64,000 bases of DNA, from NCBI RefSeq assembly GCF_003443615.1, contig NZ_CP031967.1, forward strand, positions 3,162,001 through 3,226,000, given 5' to 3'. Source of the DNA: Alteromonas sp. BL110 (GTDB lineage: Bacteria > Pseudomonadota > Gammaproteobacteria > Enterobacterales > Alteromonadaceae). Positions 56,247 through 64,000 of the stretch are shown piece after piece. Under the pieces are notes generated by a model. The model was not told the origin of the DNA. It was given only the letters and a program-made list of their open reading frames with translations, and made no database searches. Each line of letters starts with the position of its first letter. Within the stretch, counting starts at the first letter, position 1. Position numbers and translations under genes: made by a program.

Positions 56247-59200
56247 TGGATTCCGTATTGTTAAAACTTGCCCGCTTGATCCGCAACGAACTTAACTACC
56301 TTATTAGGCAGCCGTTATTTGGGGTGGCCTGTGTCTTGGTTCCCGCGGTTGGCTATCTTTTTACGACGGGTTTAACGGTCGATGCGCCGTCTTTTATTGT
56401 TCAAATTCAGCTGAAGTATGTTGCACTGGTTATGCTGATTCTACCCGTTTACATGGGGGCAATGTTGCCTAATGTGTTTTTGAGAGAGCAGAACTCAGCC
56501 ATGGCTGAGCTAGTTAATGCAACACCAACAACGGCTCTTCAAAGAGCGTTGGCGAAAGTCTTCGGATTTGTTTTAATTACTTGGCTGGTTTTTGCCTTCA
56601 CATTTTTGTTTATAGGCTTAGTTGCTTTTTTTACGTCGAGTACACAAGCAATGAATGAGCTGGTATACCTTGAGCTACTAATTGATTGGGCTCGTTTTTC
56701 TTTATTGTTACTGTTACCCACCGTTCTGGGTTACGTAGCGATTGGAATTTGGATGGCGAAGTGGCAAACCTCGGTATTTTCTTTTTATGCGTTTTCGCTG
56801 GTGGTATTGGTTTGTTATTTGGTACTTGCAAGTTTAACAGGTAATCCAATTTTAGCTGGAAGTGCTATTGCGAGTGAAAGTTTGTATCAATGGGCGTTGT
56901 GGTTGGACCCACTTGGATTTACCCCTTTGTTTACCGAATTTACTAAGGTAGAAATGGTGAGTTCGGCGGGCGTTTTGACCAGTTTCCCCACTATATTTAC
57001 TTTGAACCGCCTTGGGGTCTTCGTAGGTGCCTTACTGCTCATTGCCGCGTGTTTAAGAACGTGTGACGGTAAAACAGAGTTGCCACTTAGTCGTTCATCT
57101 ATCAGGGGCTCAACTCTTAGTGTGACGCCCTCGACTGAAAATGTTGAGCTTAAAGGGACTGGCAGTTCTCCTTGGGTAGCATTATTTCACAAAACCCTGA
57201 ACTCAGTGTGCGTCAATAAGGTGACTTTACTCATCTTATTAGCCTGGCCGTTCTTGATCTTTAACGAGGTGTTGTCTGGCCTGAGTTATGTTGAACCTTT
57301 TGCAGAAAAATCCACAAACTCGCTCGATGCGATCAATCGAATCAACAGCGATGTGTTACCTGTGTTTGGAAGCTTGTTAATGGCGCTTTGGAGTTGGCAA
57401 ATTACAGGGCTATTTGTCAGTCATAAAAGTCACAAATTGATTGCGACGACTCCTATTAAAAACAAAACCATACTAGCAGCACAAATGGGCGTTGGCGGAG
57501 TCTTGGTTTTTGTACTGTTAGCCTTAACAGTATTGGGGTGCATGGTTGCAGAACTTGTTGGGGGCAGTGATGTTGTTGTTTCTATCTATGTTGTTGAGTT
57601 TAGTCGTATTGGGTTGAGCTTAGGACTATTGGTTAGTTTGTTTATTAGCCTCCAGCACATTGCACAAAATCGTATGATCAGCAGTGCCTTGATAGTCGCT
57701 TTGTTGGTTTTTAAGTTTACGCCTATATCTGGTCGTCTCGGCCTCACTCATACCTTGTGGAATATCGCAGGATCGCCGCTGCAACAAAGTGATCACTTTT
57801 GGGGAAGTACAGGGAGTGACTCTGTGTTTGTTCCATATATGGTCATTTGGGTTTTAGTCGTGTCTCTGTGTATTGTAATCGCAAATGCTGTGAGTCACAG
57901 GGGAACGTTTTATGGCAATAAGTTGCTTTCTTTCCACTTTGTTAAACATCCTTGTAAATATTGGCTCGGGTTTGGATTAGCGGCTGTCTGTGTGTTGATG
58001 ATTTTTAGGCTAGAACAACAGTTAGTGGCCGAAAAACCACTGACCTACTCACACCATAGAGAAGCATGGAAAGCTGAATACGAACACACATATCGTCATT
58101 GGTTGGACAAGCCAGCACCGGTCGTTGAGCACATAGACGCTAATATTAAAATTGAGCCAACCATAGGTGCTGGCCAGTTCGAGTTGCGTTATCGCTTACG
58201 CAACAAAAGTGAGCAAGTCATTACGTCGTTTTTAGTCAGTCGGTATGGCAATTTTGAATCACCAACACTTTTTGTTGAGCGGACAAATAAAGGCAGGGCA
58301 GCGCCAAATTCAAATAATATCATCGAAGCCGGACAGGTCAATGGCCAGAATGTAGTTACATTGGCGCAGCCATTACAGCCTGACGAAACGGTAACTCTAG
58401 TTGCAAGATTTGAACTGCAGCAGCCTAAGTTGTGGCCGGCTACCTCACAGTTTTATATTAAGCCTGAAATGACCTACTTACGCGGGAGCCCACTGTTGCC
58501 TGTAATTGGGTTCCAACCGGAGTGGATGTTGAGAAGCCCACAATTGCGTGCTGAGTATCAATTACCTAAAATGCCGACCTTAATGCCATCAGAGCGCTTT
58601 TCAACTCGTCCTTATCAACTTGCATGGCAACGAGAGCTCGCTTACAAATGGGCGACGTATTCAAGTAAAATTCAAGTTCCTACTGGCTATAAGGCTATTG
58701 GACCAGGTGAATTAACCCGCTCTGAACAAGTGGAAGCACACACCGTGTTTCATTTTGAAAGTGATCAGCCAATGCGCCAAATGCCAAGTTGGTTCGTTAT
58801 TCCTGTCGAGGCCGATAAAACAAACGAAAATGAATGGCGAATTGTCCAACAAGGAGTAGGAGATGTTATCACAGAGGTGTACGTACCGAACACTCAGCAT
58901 GTCAGTGACGCACAGCTAAAGTCGGCGATTGAAATTAATCAACTTGGTATGGCAGATACCTTAACTTGGCTGTCTAATGAGATTAAACCTTACCCTCATC
59001 GTCAACTGCGCATGTTTGCAATACCAAATAACGGCCCAACCGGATTTGCAATGCCGCAAGCTATGCTAATTGGTTATGACGTGGGCTTTATGGCGCTACC
59101 AACAGCGGAGGCGGTCTTTGATCAAAGGTATCGCCGTGCTGTTCACGAAACCGCCCACCAGTGGTTTGGCCACGATATTGGTAACGGCATTAGCGAAGAC

Positions 59201-59593
59201 GGTGCGTTTTTGGTGGAGTCACTGGCTAAATATGTCGAACTTGTGATGATTGAACAACGGTATGGCCAAGAGGCTAAAGACGCCTTGGTCAAATACGAAA
59301 AGCGCCGCTTTGAAAATAAACAACGTTTTTACTATGGAACAGAAAAGGGCTTAGTCGACGCCACGTCACCACATCAGCAATATTCGCGAGCCACACTAGC
59401 GTTTGATCTGATAAGAACTGAGTTGGGAGATGAGGTAATTCTTGAAGCGTTGAGGCTATTATGGTCGCAACACGGTTACCCGAATGAACCAGCAACATCG
59501 ATGAACTTTGTCGCAGCGCTAAAGTCCGTCGCCGGAGAGGTTCATTACCCGCTCATTGAACAAGCGCTTCAAAAAGCACTATATGTTGACTAA
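56243..59593 (+). CDS. ABC permease fused to an M1 aminopeptidase-like domain
   Basis: 1116 residues. The first ~600 residues hold about 12 membrane helices in two ABC-2-like blocks (~15-270 and ~325-590). The rest is a periplasm-facing gluzincin domain: an N-terminal beta part (~620-870), then HETAHQWFGHD with zinc His968, Glu969 and His972, and a third ligand Glu992 within FLVESLAKY. The motif is HExxH-x19-E, one longer than classical M1 but shared by this fused group as far as I recall. It may degrade or mature a peptide while the ABC unit moves it. It is co-translated with the ATPase. Confidence 0.88.
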   Translation: MMDSVLLKLARLIRNELNYLIRQPLFGVACVLVPAVGYLFTTGLTVDAPSFIVQIQLKYVALVMLILPVYMGAMLPNVFLREQNSAMAELVNATPTTALQRALAKVFGFVLITWLVFAFTFLFIGLVAFFTSSTQAMNELVYLELLIDWARFSLLLLLPTVLGYVAIGIWMAKWQTSVFSFYAFSLVVLVCYLVLASLTGNPILAGSAIASESLYQWALWLDPLGFTPLFTEFTKVEMVSSAGVLTSFPTIFTLNRLGVFVGALLLIAACLRTCDGKTELPLSRSSIRGSTLSVTPSTENVELKGTGSSPWVALFHKTLNSVCVNKVTLLILLAWPFLIFNEVLSGLSYVEPFAEKSTNSLDAINRINSDVLPVFGSLLMALWSWQITGLFVSHKSHKLIATTPIKNKTILAAQMGVGGVLVFVLLALTVLGCMVAELVGGSDVVVSIYVVEFSRIGLSLGLLVSLFISLQHIAQNRMISSALIVALLVFKFTPISGRLGLTHTLWNIAGSPLQQSDHFWGSTGSDSVFVPYMVIWVLVVSLCIVIANAVSHRGTFYGNKLLSFHFVKHPCKYWLGFGLAAVCVLMIFRLEQQLVAEKPLTYSHHREAWKAEYEHTYRHWLDKPAPVVEHIDANIKIEPTIGAGQFELRYRLRNKSEQVITSFLVSRYGNFESPTLFVERTNKGRAAPNSNNIIEAGQVNGQNVVTLAQPLQPDETVTLVARFELQQPKLWPATSQFYIKPEMTYLRGSPLLPVIGFQPEWMLRSPQLRAEYQLPKMPTLMPSERFSTRPYQLAWQRELAYKWATYSSKIQVPTGYKAIGPGELTRSEQVEAHTVFHFESDQPMRQMPSWFVIPVEADKTNENEWRIVQQGVGDVITEVYVPNTQHVSDAQLKSAIEINQLGMADTLTWLSNEIKPYPHRQLRMFAIPNNGPTGFAMPQAMLIGYDVGFMALPTAEAVFDQRYRRAVHETAHQWFGHDIGNGISEDGAFLVESLAKYVELVMIEQRYGQEAKDALVKYEKRRFENKQRFYYGTEKGLVDATSPHQQYSRATLAFDLIRTELGDEVILEALRLLWSQHGYPNEPATSMNFVAALKSVAGEVHYPLIEQALQKALYVD

Positions 59594-59736
59594 TTCGATA
59601 CGAGTTAAACCTTAAGTTGGCTCGTGACGTTCGCTAAACGATGAGCATCAGCATGCATTTTTTCAATTGAATTGGTCGCGCCCTCGCGCTGCAACAGTAA
59701 CCAAAAGACTGGTTTTACAATTATTTAACATCTGTA

Positions 59737-59765
59737 TTGACTAGTGTAAGACTCCAACATACATT
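59737..59765 (+). promoter_or_regulatory. sigma-70-type promoter of the monooxygenase gene
   Basis: TTGACT (59737-59742) matches five of six -35 bases and TACATT (59760-59765) four of six -10 bases, with an ideal 17-base spacer. Transcription would start near 59772, about 28 bases ahead of the ATG. It lies in the 206-bp gap after the permease gene. Confidence 0.45.
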
Positions 59766-59799
59766 GTGGTAACGCTAGTTATGACTTTTCAGGGATGTT

Positions 59800-61254
59800 A
59801 TGCAGAGCGAGTTACCACTTTTAGACGTTTTGATCATAGGAGCCGGTATTTCGGGTATCGGCTGCGCCTACCACATTCAAAAAAAATGTCCTGACCTTTC
59901 CTATTCTATTGTAGAAGCCCGGGGTGATTTGGGCGGCACATGGGACTTATTCAAATACCCGGGAATACGCTCAGATTCTGATTTATTCACCTTTGGTTAT
60001 GACTTCAAGCCGTGGAAAGAGAAAAAAGCCATTGCTGATGGCGACTCAATAAAAGCCTATGTTAACGAAACCGCTGTTGAAAATGGGATCAAGGAACATA
60101 TACGCTTTTTGACACGTGTCGTGGATATAGACTGGCAAAGCGATAAGAAATATTGGCGAGTAACGTTAAAATCAGAAGAAAGCGGACAGCAAGAACACAT
60201 CGCCGCAAGATGGATATTTAACGCATCAGGTTATTACCGATATGACAAAGGTTATACCCCAAATTTTAAGAGGCAATCCCGCTTCAAAGGGCTCATCGTA
60301 CACCCTCAGCATTGGCCCGAAGATCTGAAATACGAAAACAAACGCGTAGTGGTGATAGGTAGCGGTGCTACAGCGGTAACTTTGGTTCCTGCATTAGCGA
60401 AAACAGCCGGCCATGTGACGATGCTCCAGAGAACACCTTCCTATATATTGCCGGTACCCGTTAATGATCCAATCGCGAAATATTTACGTGGGTGGTTTAG
60501 CGAAGATATAGCGTTCAAGGCCGCACGTCGGTTTAACATTGCTAAACAGCGGTGGGTATACGCGTTTTGTCAGCGCTTTCCGCATCGTGCGCGCAAAATA
60601 GTACGCAGCCTTAATGCAAAAATGTTACCCGTAGGGTACCCAGTAGATGAACACTTTAACCCTCCCTATAACCCTTGGGAACAGAGACTTTGCGCAGTAC
60701 CAGGTGGTAATTTATTCGATTCAATTTCAAATGGAAAAGCGTCTGTTGAAACTGATACGATAGATACGTTTACTGAATCGGGCATTAAACTTAATTCGGG
60801 GCAGCATTTAGATGCAGATATTATAGTAACGGCTACAGGCTTAAACCTTCTGCCATTAGGAGGATTAGTTCCTAAAATAGATGGCAAAGCTGTTACACTT
60901 TCAGAGTGCGTCACGTATAAGGGTATGCTGCTTAGTGGCGTACCTAATTTTGTGATTGCGGTTGGGTATACCTCGTCATCATGGACCTTAAAGATAGGTC
61001 TGTTGTGTGAGCATTTTACTCGGCTATTGAACTATATGAAGCACCAAGATTATGTGCAATGTACACCTGTTGCCGATCCGAACATGGCAACACAGCCACT
61101 GCTTAACTTTGGGGCCGGATACATTCAGCGTTCATTAGATAAGTTGCCACGGCAGGGCACGCACTATCCTTGGTCGATGTCGTTCAATTATGCGGAAGAT
61201 GTGAAGATCTTCCGAAAAGGCCGTGTTGACGATCCTGCACTGAAATTTGAATAA
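59800..61254 (+). CDS. flavin monooxygenase, Baeyer-Villiger type
   Basis: 484 residues. FAD site GAGISGIGCAYHIQ (~12-25), GGTWDLFKYPGIRSDSD at ~47 (the GG-WxxxxYPG block), and the NADPH site VVVIGSGATAVTLVPALA (~182). The linker FKGLIVHPQHWP (~163) matches the Baeyer-Villiger fingerprint F-x-G-x3-H-x3-W-P. It inserts oxygen next to a ketone to give an ester or lactone, or oxygenates N/S. AGGGA precedes the ATG. An alpha/beta hydrolase gene follows after 44 bp, a logical partner to open the ester. Confidence 0.92.
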   Translation: MQSELPLLDVLIIGAGISGIGCAYHIQKKCPDLSYSIVEARGDLGGTWDLFKYPGIRSDSDLFTFGYDFKPWKEKKAIADGDSIKAYVNETAVENGIKEHIRFLTRVVDIDWQSDKKYWRVTLKSEESGQQEHIAARWIFNASGYYRYDKGYTPNFKRQSRFKGLIVHPQHWPEDLKYENKRVVVIGSGATAVTLVPALAKTAGHVTMLQRTPSYILPVPVNDPIAKYLRGWFSEDIAFKAARRFNIAKQRWVYAFCQRFPHRARKIVRSLNAKMLPVGYPVDEHFNPPYNPWEQRLCAVPGGNLFDSISNGKASVETDTIDTFTESGIKLNSGQHLDADIIVTATGLNLLPLGGLVPKIDGKAVTLSECVTYKGMLLSGVPNFVIAVGYTSSSWTLKIGLLCEHFTRLLNYMKHQDYVQCTPVADPNMATQPLLNFGAGYIQRSLDKLPRQGTHYPWSMSFNYAEDVKIFRKGRVDDPALKFE

Positions 61255-61298
61255 GTTTCGCCCCCTAATACAGAGTTATCAATAACAGAGAAAGTGAA

Positions 61299-62210
61299 AT
61301 GAGCCTAGTCCAGCATAATGAGCAATTCGTAACCATTAATAACGGTGATGCATTTTGTTATGCCGAGCACGGTAATAAAAACAGTGAGACAATCGTACTT
61401 ATTGTTGGACTGGGTCTTCAGTTGGTTTATTGGCCAAAAGCGCTAATAGAACGCCTAGTGGCCAGTGGCTTGCGTGTTATTTGTTTTGATAACCGTGATT
61501 CAGGAAAGTCAGTGCGCAGCAACACACCGTATCCTAGTCTCCTTCAACAACTAAGAGGCAAGGCACCTAAAGGCGCTTACGGATTAGAGCGCATGGCTGA
61601 AGACACTGCCCAGCTTTTAGAGGCGCTAAATATCGAAAACGCGCATGTTGCTGGAATGTCTATGGGAGGCATGATTGCGCAAACGCTCGCGAGCCTACAC
61701 CCGGAAAAAGTGCAATCTATGACGTCTATTTTCTCTACCACTGGGAGCCGAAAAGTTGGTCAGCCGTCGTATTCAACGCTATGGCGTTTAGCAAGAGCAA
61801 AAGCACCAGCAAGCGAAAATGACGCGGTTAGAAATTATAAAGCAATGATGACCCATATAGGCGATGCGGCAGCAGAAGATGCCATAAATCAATGGCAGCA
61901 ATATGCGAAATTAGCATGGCAGCGCAACGGAGGTAAGAGTGACGCAAAAGCTCTCTTTCGACAAATAGGTGCGATCATGAAATCGGGTGACCGAACGTCA
62001 ATGCTTCAAAATGTCAAAGCCCCAACATTAGTGATACACGGAGATGTTGATCACATGGTGCACCCCAGTGGCGGTGTTGCAACAGCCAGAGCGATATCAG
62101 GTGCTAAACATCAAGTACTGCGCGGATTGCGCCATCAAATAGATACCATTCAATCACATCGGATAGCAGACAGTATCCTTGCTCATATACACTTGCATGC
62201 AAACAAGTAG
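61299..62210 (+). CDS. alpha/beta hydrolase
   Basis: 303 residues. VGLGLQLVYWPKAL (~34) with the oxyanion region, CFDNRDSGKSVR (~65), nucleophile elbow AGMSMGGMIAQTLAS (~118; GxSxG), acid Asp in VIHGDVDHMVHPSGG (~244) and His in GLRHQID (~285) complete the triad. No signal peptide is seen, so it is cytoplasmic. It lies behind the Baeyer-Villiger-type enzyme and probably hydrolyses the ester it forms. Confidence 0.9.
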   Translation: MSLVQHNEQFVTINNGDAFCYAEHGNKNSETIVLIVGLGLQLVYWPKALIERLVASGLRVICFDNRDSGKSVRSNTPYPSLLQQLRGKAPKGAYGLERMAEDTAQLLEALNIENAHVAGMSMGGMIAQTLASLHPEKVQSMTSIFSTTGSRKVGQPSYSTLWRLARAKAPASENDAVRNYKAMMTHIGDAAAEDAINQWQQYAKLAWQRNGGKSDAKALFRQIGAIMKSGDRTSMLQNVKAPTLVIHGDVDHMVHPSGGVATARAISGAKHQVLRGLRHQIDTIQSHRIADSILAHIHLHANK

Positions 62211-62369
62211 CGCTGATGGTAGACGTTATCTTTCACCTGAAGAATAAACGATCCCTTAGCATTTAGGGCAAGAGATACCACGCAAATTTAGCGCCTATTA
62301 GCGCTTATTTTGATGGGGCTAAAACGAAACAAAACCCTTGATGTACAAAAGCGATTACTGGCATCAATA

Positions 62370-62419
62370 ATACCTGACTAATTTACTGGGTCTTATACTT
62401 GACCATTTTAGTCGGGTAT
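62370..62419 (+). promoter_or_regulatory. tandem IscR type-1 operators at the iscR promoter
   Basis: Site 62395-62419 begins ATACTTGACC, has central TTTTAGTC and ends GGGTAT; it matches the type-1 IscR consensus ATASYYGACTRWWWYAGTCRRSTAT at 24 of 25 positions. Immediately before it, 62370-62394 has a perfect left half (ATACCTGACTAATTTA) and a degenerate right half. TTGACC (62399-62404) inside the first site can serve as -35, with GAAAAT 17 bases on as -10. E. coli iscR is likewise repressed by [2Fe-2S]-IscR at two adjacent type-1 sites. Confidence 0.85.
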
Positions 62420-62457
62420 GTGAAAATTCCTGTACTACAAAACGGCGGGAGAATCCA

Positions 62458-62943
62458 ATGAAACTCACTTCTAAAGGGCGCTATGCGGTTACCGCAATGC
62501 TTGATGTCGCTTTGCACTCAAAGCGTGGTCCAGTGCCTCTTGCCGATATCTCAGAACGACAAGAAATTTCTTTATCTTACTTAGAGCAGCTATTTTCTCG
62601 GCTGCGTAAAGAACAACTGGTAGACAGTGTTCGCGGGCCCGGAGGCGGTTATTTGCTGGGACGGGAAGCAAGTGATATTGCGATAGGCGAAGTTATTCGC
62701 GCCGTCGACGAGTCCATCGATGCTACGCGCTGTCAAGGTCAAGCCGATTGCCAAGGCGGCGATCGTTGCTTAACCCATAGCTTGTGGCAAGACCTAAGCG
62801 ACCGTATTGCCGCATTTTTGAATTCGATCACGCTTGGTGAATTAATGGCTAAGCGCGATGTTCAGGAAGTGGCTGGTCGCCAGGACGGTAATGCATCACT
62901 TCGTCATGTCACTAAAGATATTGAAGTAAGTATTCAACTTTAA
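62458..62943 (+). CDS. iscR: Fe-S cluster regulator IscR
   Basis: 161 residues of the Rrf2 family. The winged helix (1-65) includes [20 protein letters not shown] and [13 protein letters not shown]. Cluster ligands are Cys92, Cys98, Cys104 and His107 (CQGQADC...DRCLTH), at the same numbering as E. coli IscR. It senses Fe-S status, represses isc genes in its cluster form and acts on other targets as apo-protein. GGGAG lies about ten bases before the ATG. It is directly followed by iscS. Confidence 0.97.
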   Translation: MKLTSKGRYAVTAMLDVALHSKRGPVPLADISERQEISLSYLEQLFSRLRKEQLVDSVRGPGGGYLLGREASDIAIGEVIRAVDESIDATRCQGQADCQGGDRCLTHSLWQDLSDRIAAFLNSITLGELMAKRDVQEVAGRQDGNASLRHVTKDIEVSIQL

Positions 62944-62961
62944 ATTGGTATTGAGCAACGC

Positions 62962-64000
62962 ATGGCTTTATCAACACCCATTTATTTAGATTACGCAGCA
63001 ACGACACCGGTAGACCCAAAAGTGGCCGAGGCGATGGCAAAATGCTTAACGCTTGAAGGTAACTTTGGTAACCCGGCTTCTCGTAGCTACCGATTCGGCT
63101 GGATGGCTGAAGAAGCGGTAGATGTTGCTAGAAATCAAATTAGCGACGCGCTGAACTGCGACCCTAGAGAGATTGTTTTTACCTCTGGCGCAACTGAGTC
63201 AAATAACCTCGCCATTAAAGGTATTGCGCAAGGCTATGCCGACAAAGGCAAGCATATTATTACTGTAAATACCGAGCACAAAGCGGTATTGGATACCTGT
63301 GAGTACTTACAAAAGCAGGGCTTTGATGTCACCTATCTTGAAGTACAGTCAAACGGGTTAATTGATTTAAACGAGCTCGAAAATGCGCTGCGCGACGACA
63401 CTATCTTAGTATCGGTCATGCACGTGAACAACGAGCTAGGCGTTATCCAAGACATCAGAGCTATTGGGCAACTTTGTCGCGACAAGGGCGTGTTTTTTCA
63501 CGTAGATGGCGCGCAGAGTGTTGGCAAGATAGCGATTGATTTGGCAGAGCTTCCGGTAGATTTACTGTCTATATCCGCCCATAAGATTTATGGTCCGAAA
63601 GGAATGGGGGCTTTATATGTGCGTCGTCGCCCTAAAATCAACCTGGTGGCACAGATTCATGGCGGTGGACACGAGCGCGGCATGCGTTCAGGTACCTTAG
63701 CTACTCATCAAATTGTGGGAATGGGGGAAGCCATTGCGCAGGCGTCGTCAAAAATGGAAGACGACAGTGCGCGCATATTAAAGCTGCGTGAATCGCTGTG
63801 GCAGGGCCTCCAACAACTTGACGATATTTATTTAAACGGGCATGCCACGCAGCGCATACCCGGCATATTAAATGTGAGTTTTGCGGGTGTAGATGGCGAA
63901 AGCTTGATGATGGGCTTAAATGATATTGCCGTATCGTCAGGGTCGGCGTGCACGTCAGCGAGTTTAGAACCCTCTTATGTGCTAAAAGCCATTGGCCGCA
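62962..64000 (+). CDS. iscS: cysteine desulfurase IscS, 3' end outside window
   Basis: 346 residues of an expected ~404 are present; the frame is open at the right edge. [15 protein letters not shown] (~7), [13 protein letters not shown] (~34), SGATESNN (~75), the PLP lysine in [12 protein letters not shown] (Lys208) and the catalytic loop [10 protein letters not shown] (Cys330) are visible. It removes sulfur from cysteine for Fe-S cluster, thionucleoside and cofactor synthesis. The ATG is 18 bp behind iscR, so both share the IscR-controlled promoter. Confidence 0.97.
   Translation, partial: MALSTPIYLDYAATTPVDPKVAEAMAKCLTLEGNFGNPASRSYRFGWMAEEAVDVARNQISDALNCDPREIVFTSGATESNNLAIKGIAQGYADKGKHIITVNTEHKAVLDTCEYLQKQGFDVTYLEVQSNGLIDLNELENALRDDTILVSVMHVNNELGVIQDIRAIGQLCRDKGVFFHVDGAQSVGKIAIDLAELPVDLLSISAHKIYGPKGMGALYVRRRPKINLVAQIHGGGHERGMRSGTLATHQIVGMGEAIAQASSKMEDDSARILKLRESLWQGLQQLDDIYLNGHATQRIPGILNVSFAGVDGESLMMGLNDIAVSSGSACTSASLEPSYVLKAIGR

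Overview
The window looks like chromosomal DNA of a marine gammaproteobacterium, most likely Alteromonas or a close relative. This rests on the housekeeping block queA-tgt-yajC-secD-secF, then suhB, trmJ, cysE, iscR and iscS, on the type of the encoded proteins, and on moderate GC. No rRNA, tRNA, IS element, phage gene or CRISPR array was recognised. The species call is inference from gene content, not from a search.

Left arm, 1-20.2 kb: a cell-surface polysaccharide and exosortase (PEP-CTERM) locus. It holds two sulfotransferases (one cut by the window edge), glycosyltransferases of GT2 and GT4 type, two left-handed beta-helix acyltransferases, a Wzx-like flippase, a secreted beta-helix protein, a NodB-type deacetylase and a second protein with deacetylase-like motifs. 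It also holds a ThiF/E1-like adenylyltransferase, the TPR lipoprotein PrsT, a PEP-CTERM cargo protein, the exosortase-associated acyltransferase, a trypsin-like protease and a UDP-glucuronate-type epimerase. The cargo gene has a well-formed sigma-54 promoter. The exosortase itself and the PrsK/PrsR regulators are not in the window. The likely product is a sulfated, acylated exopolysaccharide with sorted surface proteins.

Middle, 20.2-43.7 kb: a patatin-like lipase; a compact glyoxylate-shunt locus (aceA, a LysR regulator, glcB); a possible 43-residue small protein; cheV; an alkaline phosphatase lipoprotein; glutaminase; an Att-type ABC exporter with its AttH-like lipoprotein; and a nine-gene membrane/stress cluster equivalent to E. 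coli yjfIJKLMC. That cluster has a potassium channel gene inserted in it and a rhomboid protease and a VC0807-type membrane protein appended to it. An intrinsic terminator lies inside the cluster, after the PspA-like gene.

Right arm, 43.7-64 kb: tRNA queuosine genes queA and tgt, the Sec accessory genes yajC-secD-secF (tgt has an extended -10 promoter and secF a strong terminator), suhB, trmJ, cysE, and finally iscR and the start of iscS. Two adjacent IscR type-1 operators precede iscR. About 9.8 kb of accessory genes lies between cysE and iscR: a LytS/LytTR two-component system, an ABC ATPase, a giant ABC permease fused to an M1 aminopeptidase-like domain, a Baeyer-Villiger-type monooxygenase and an alpha/beta hydrolase. 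The two-component/ABC/M1 module and the E1-containing polysaccharide operon are the best candidates for poorly described biology.
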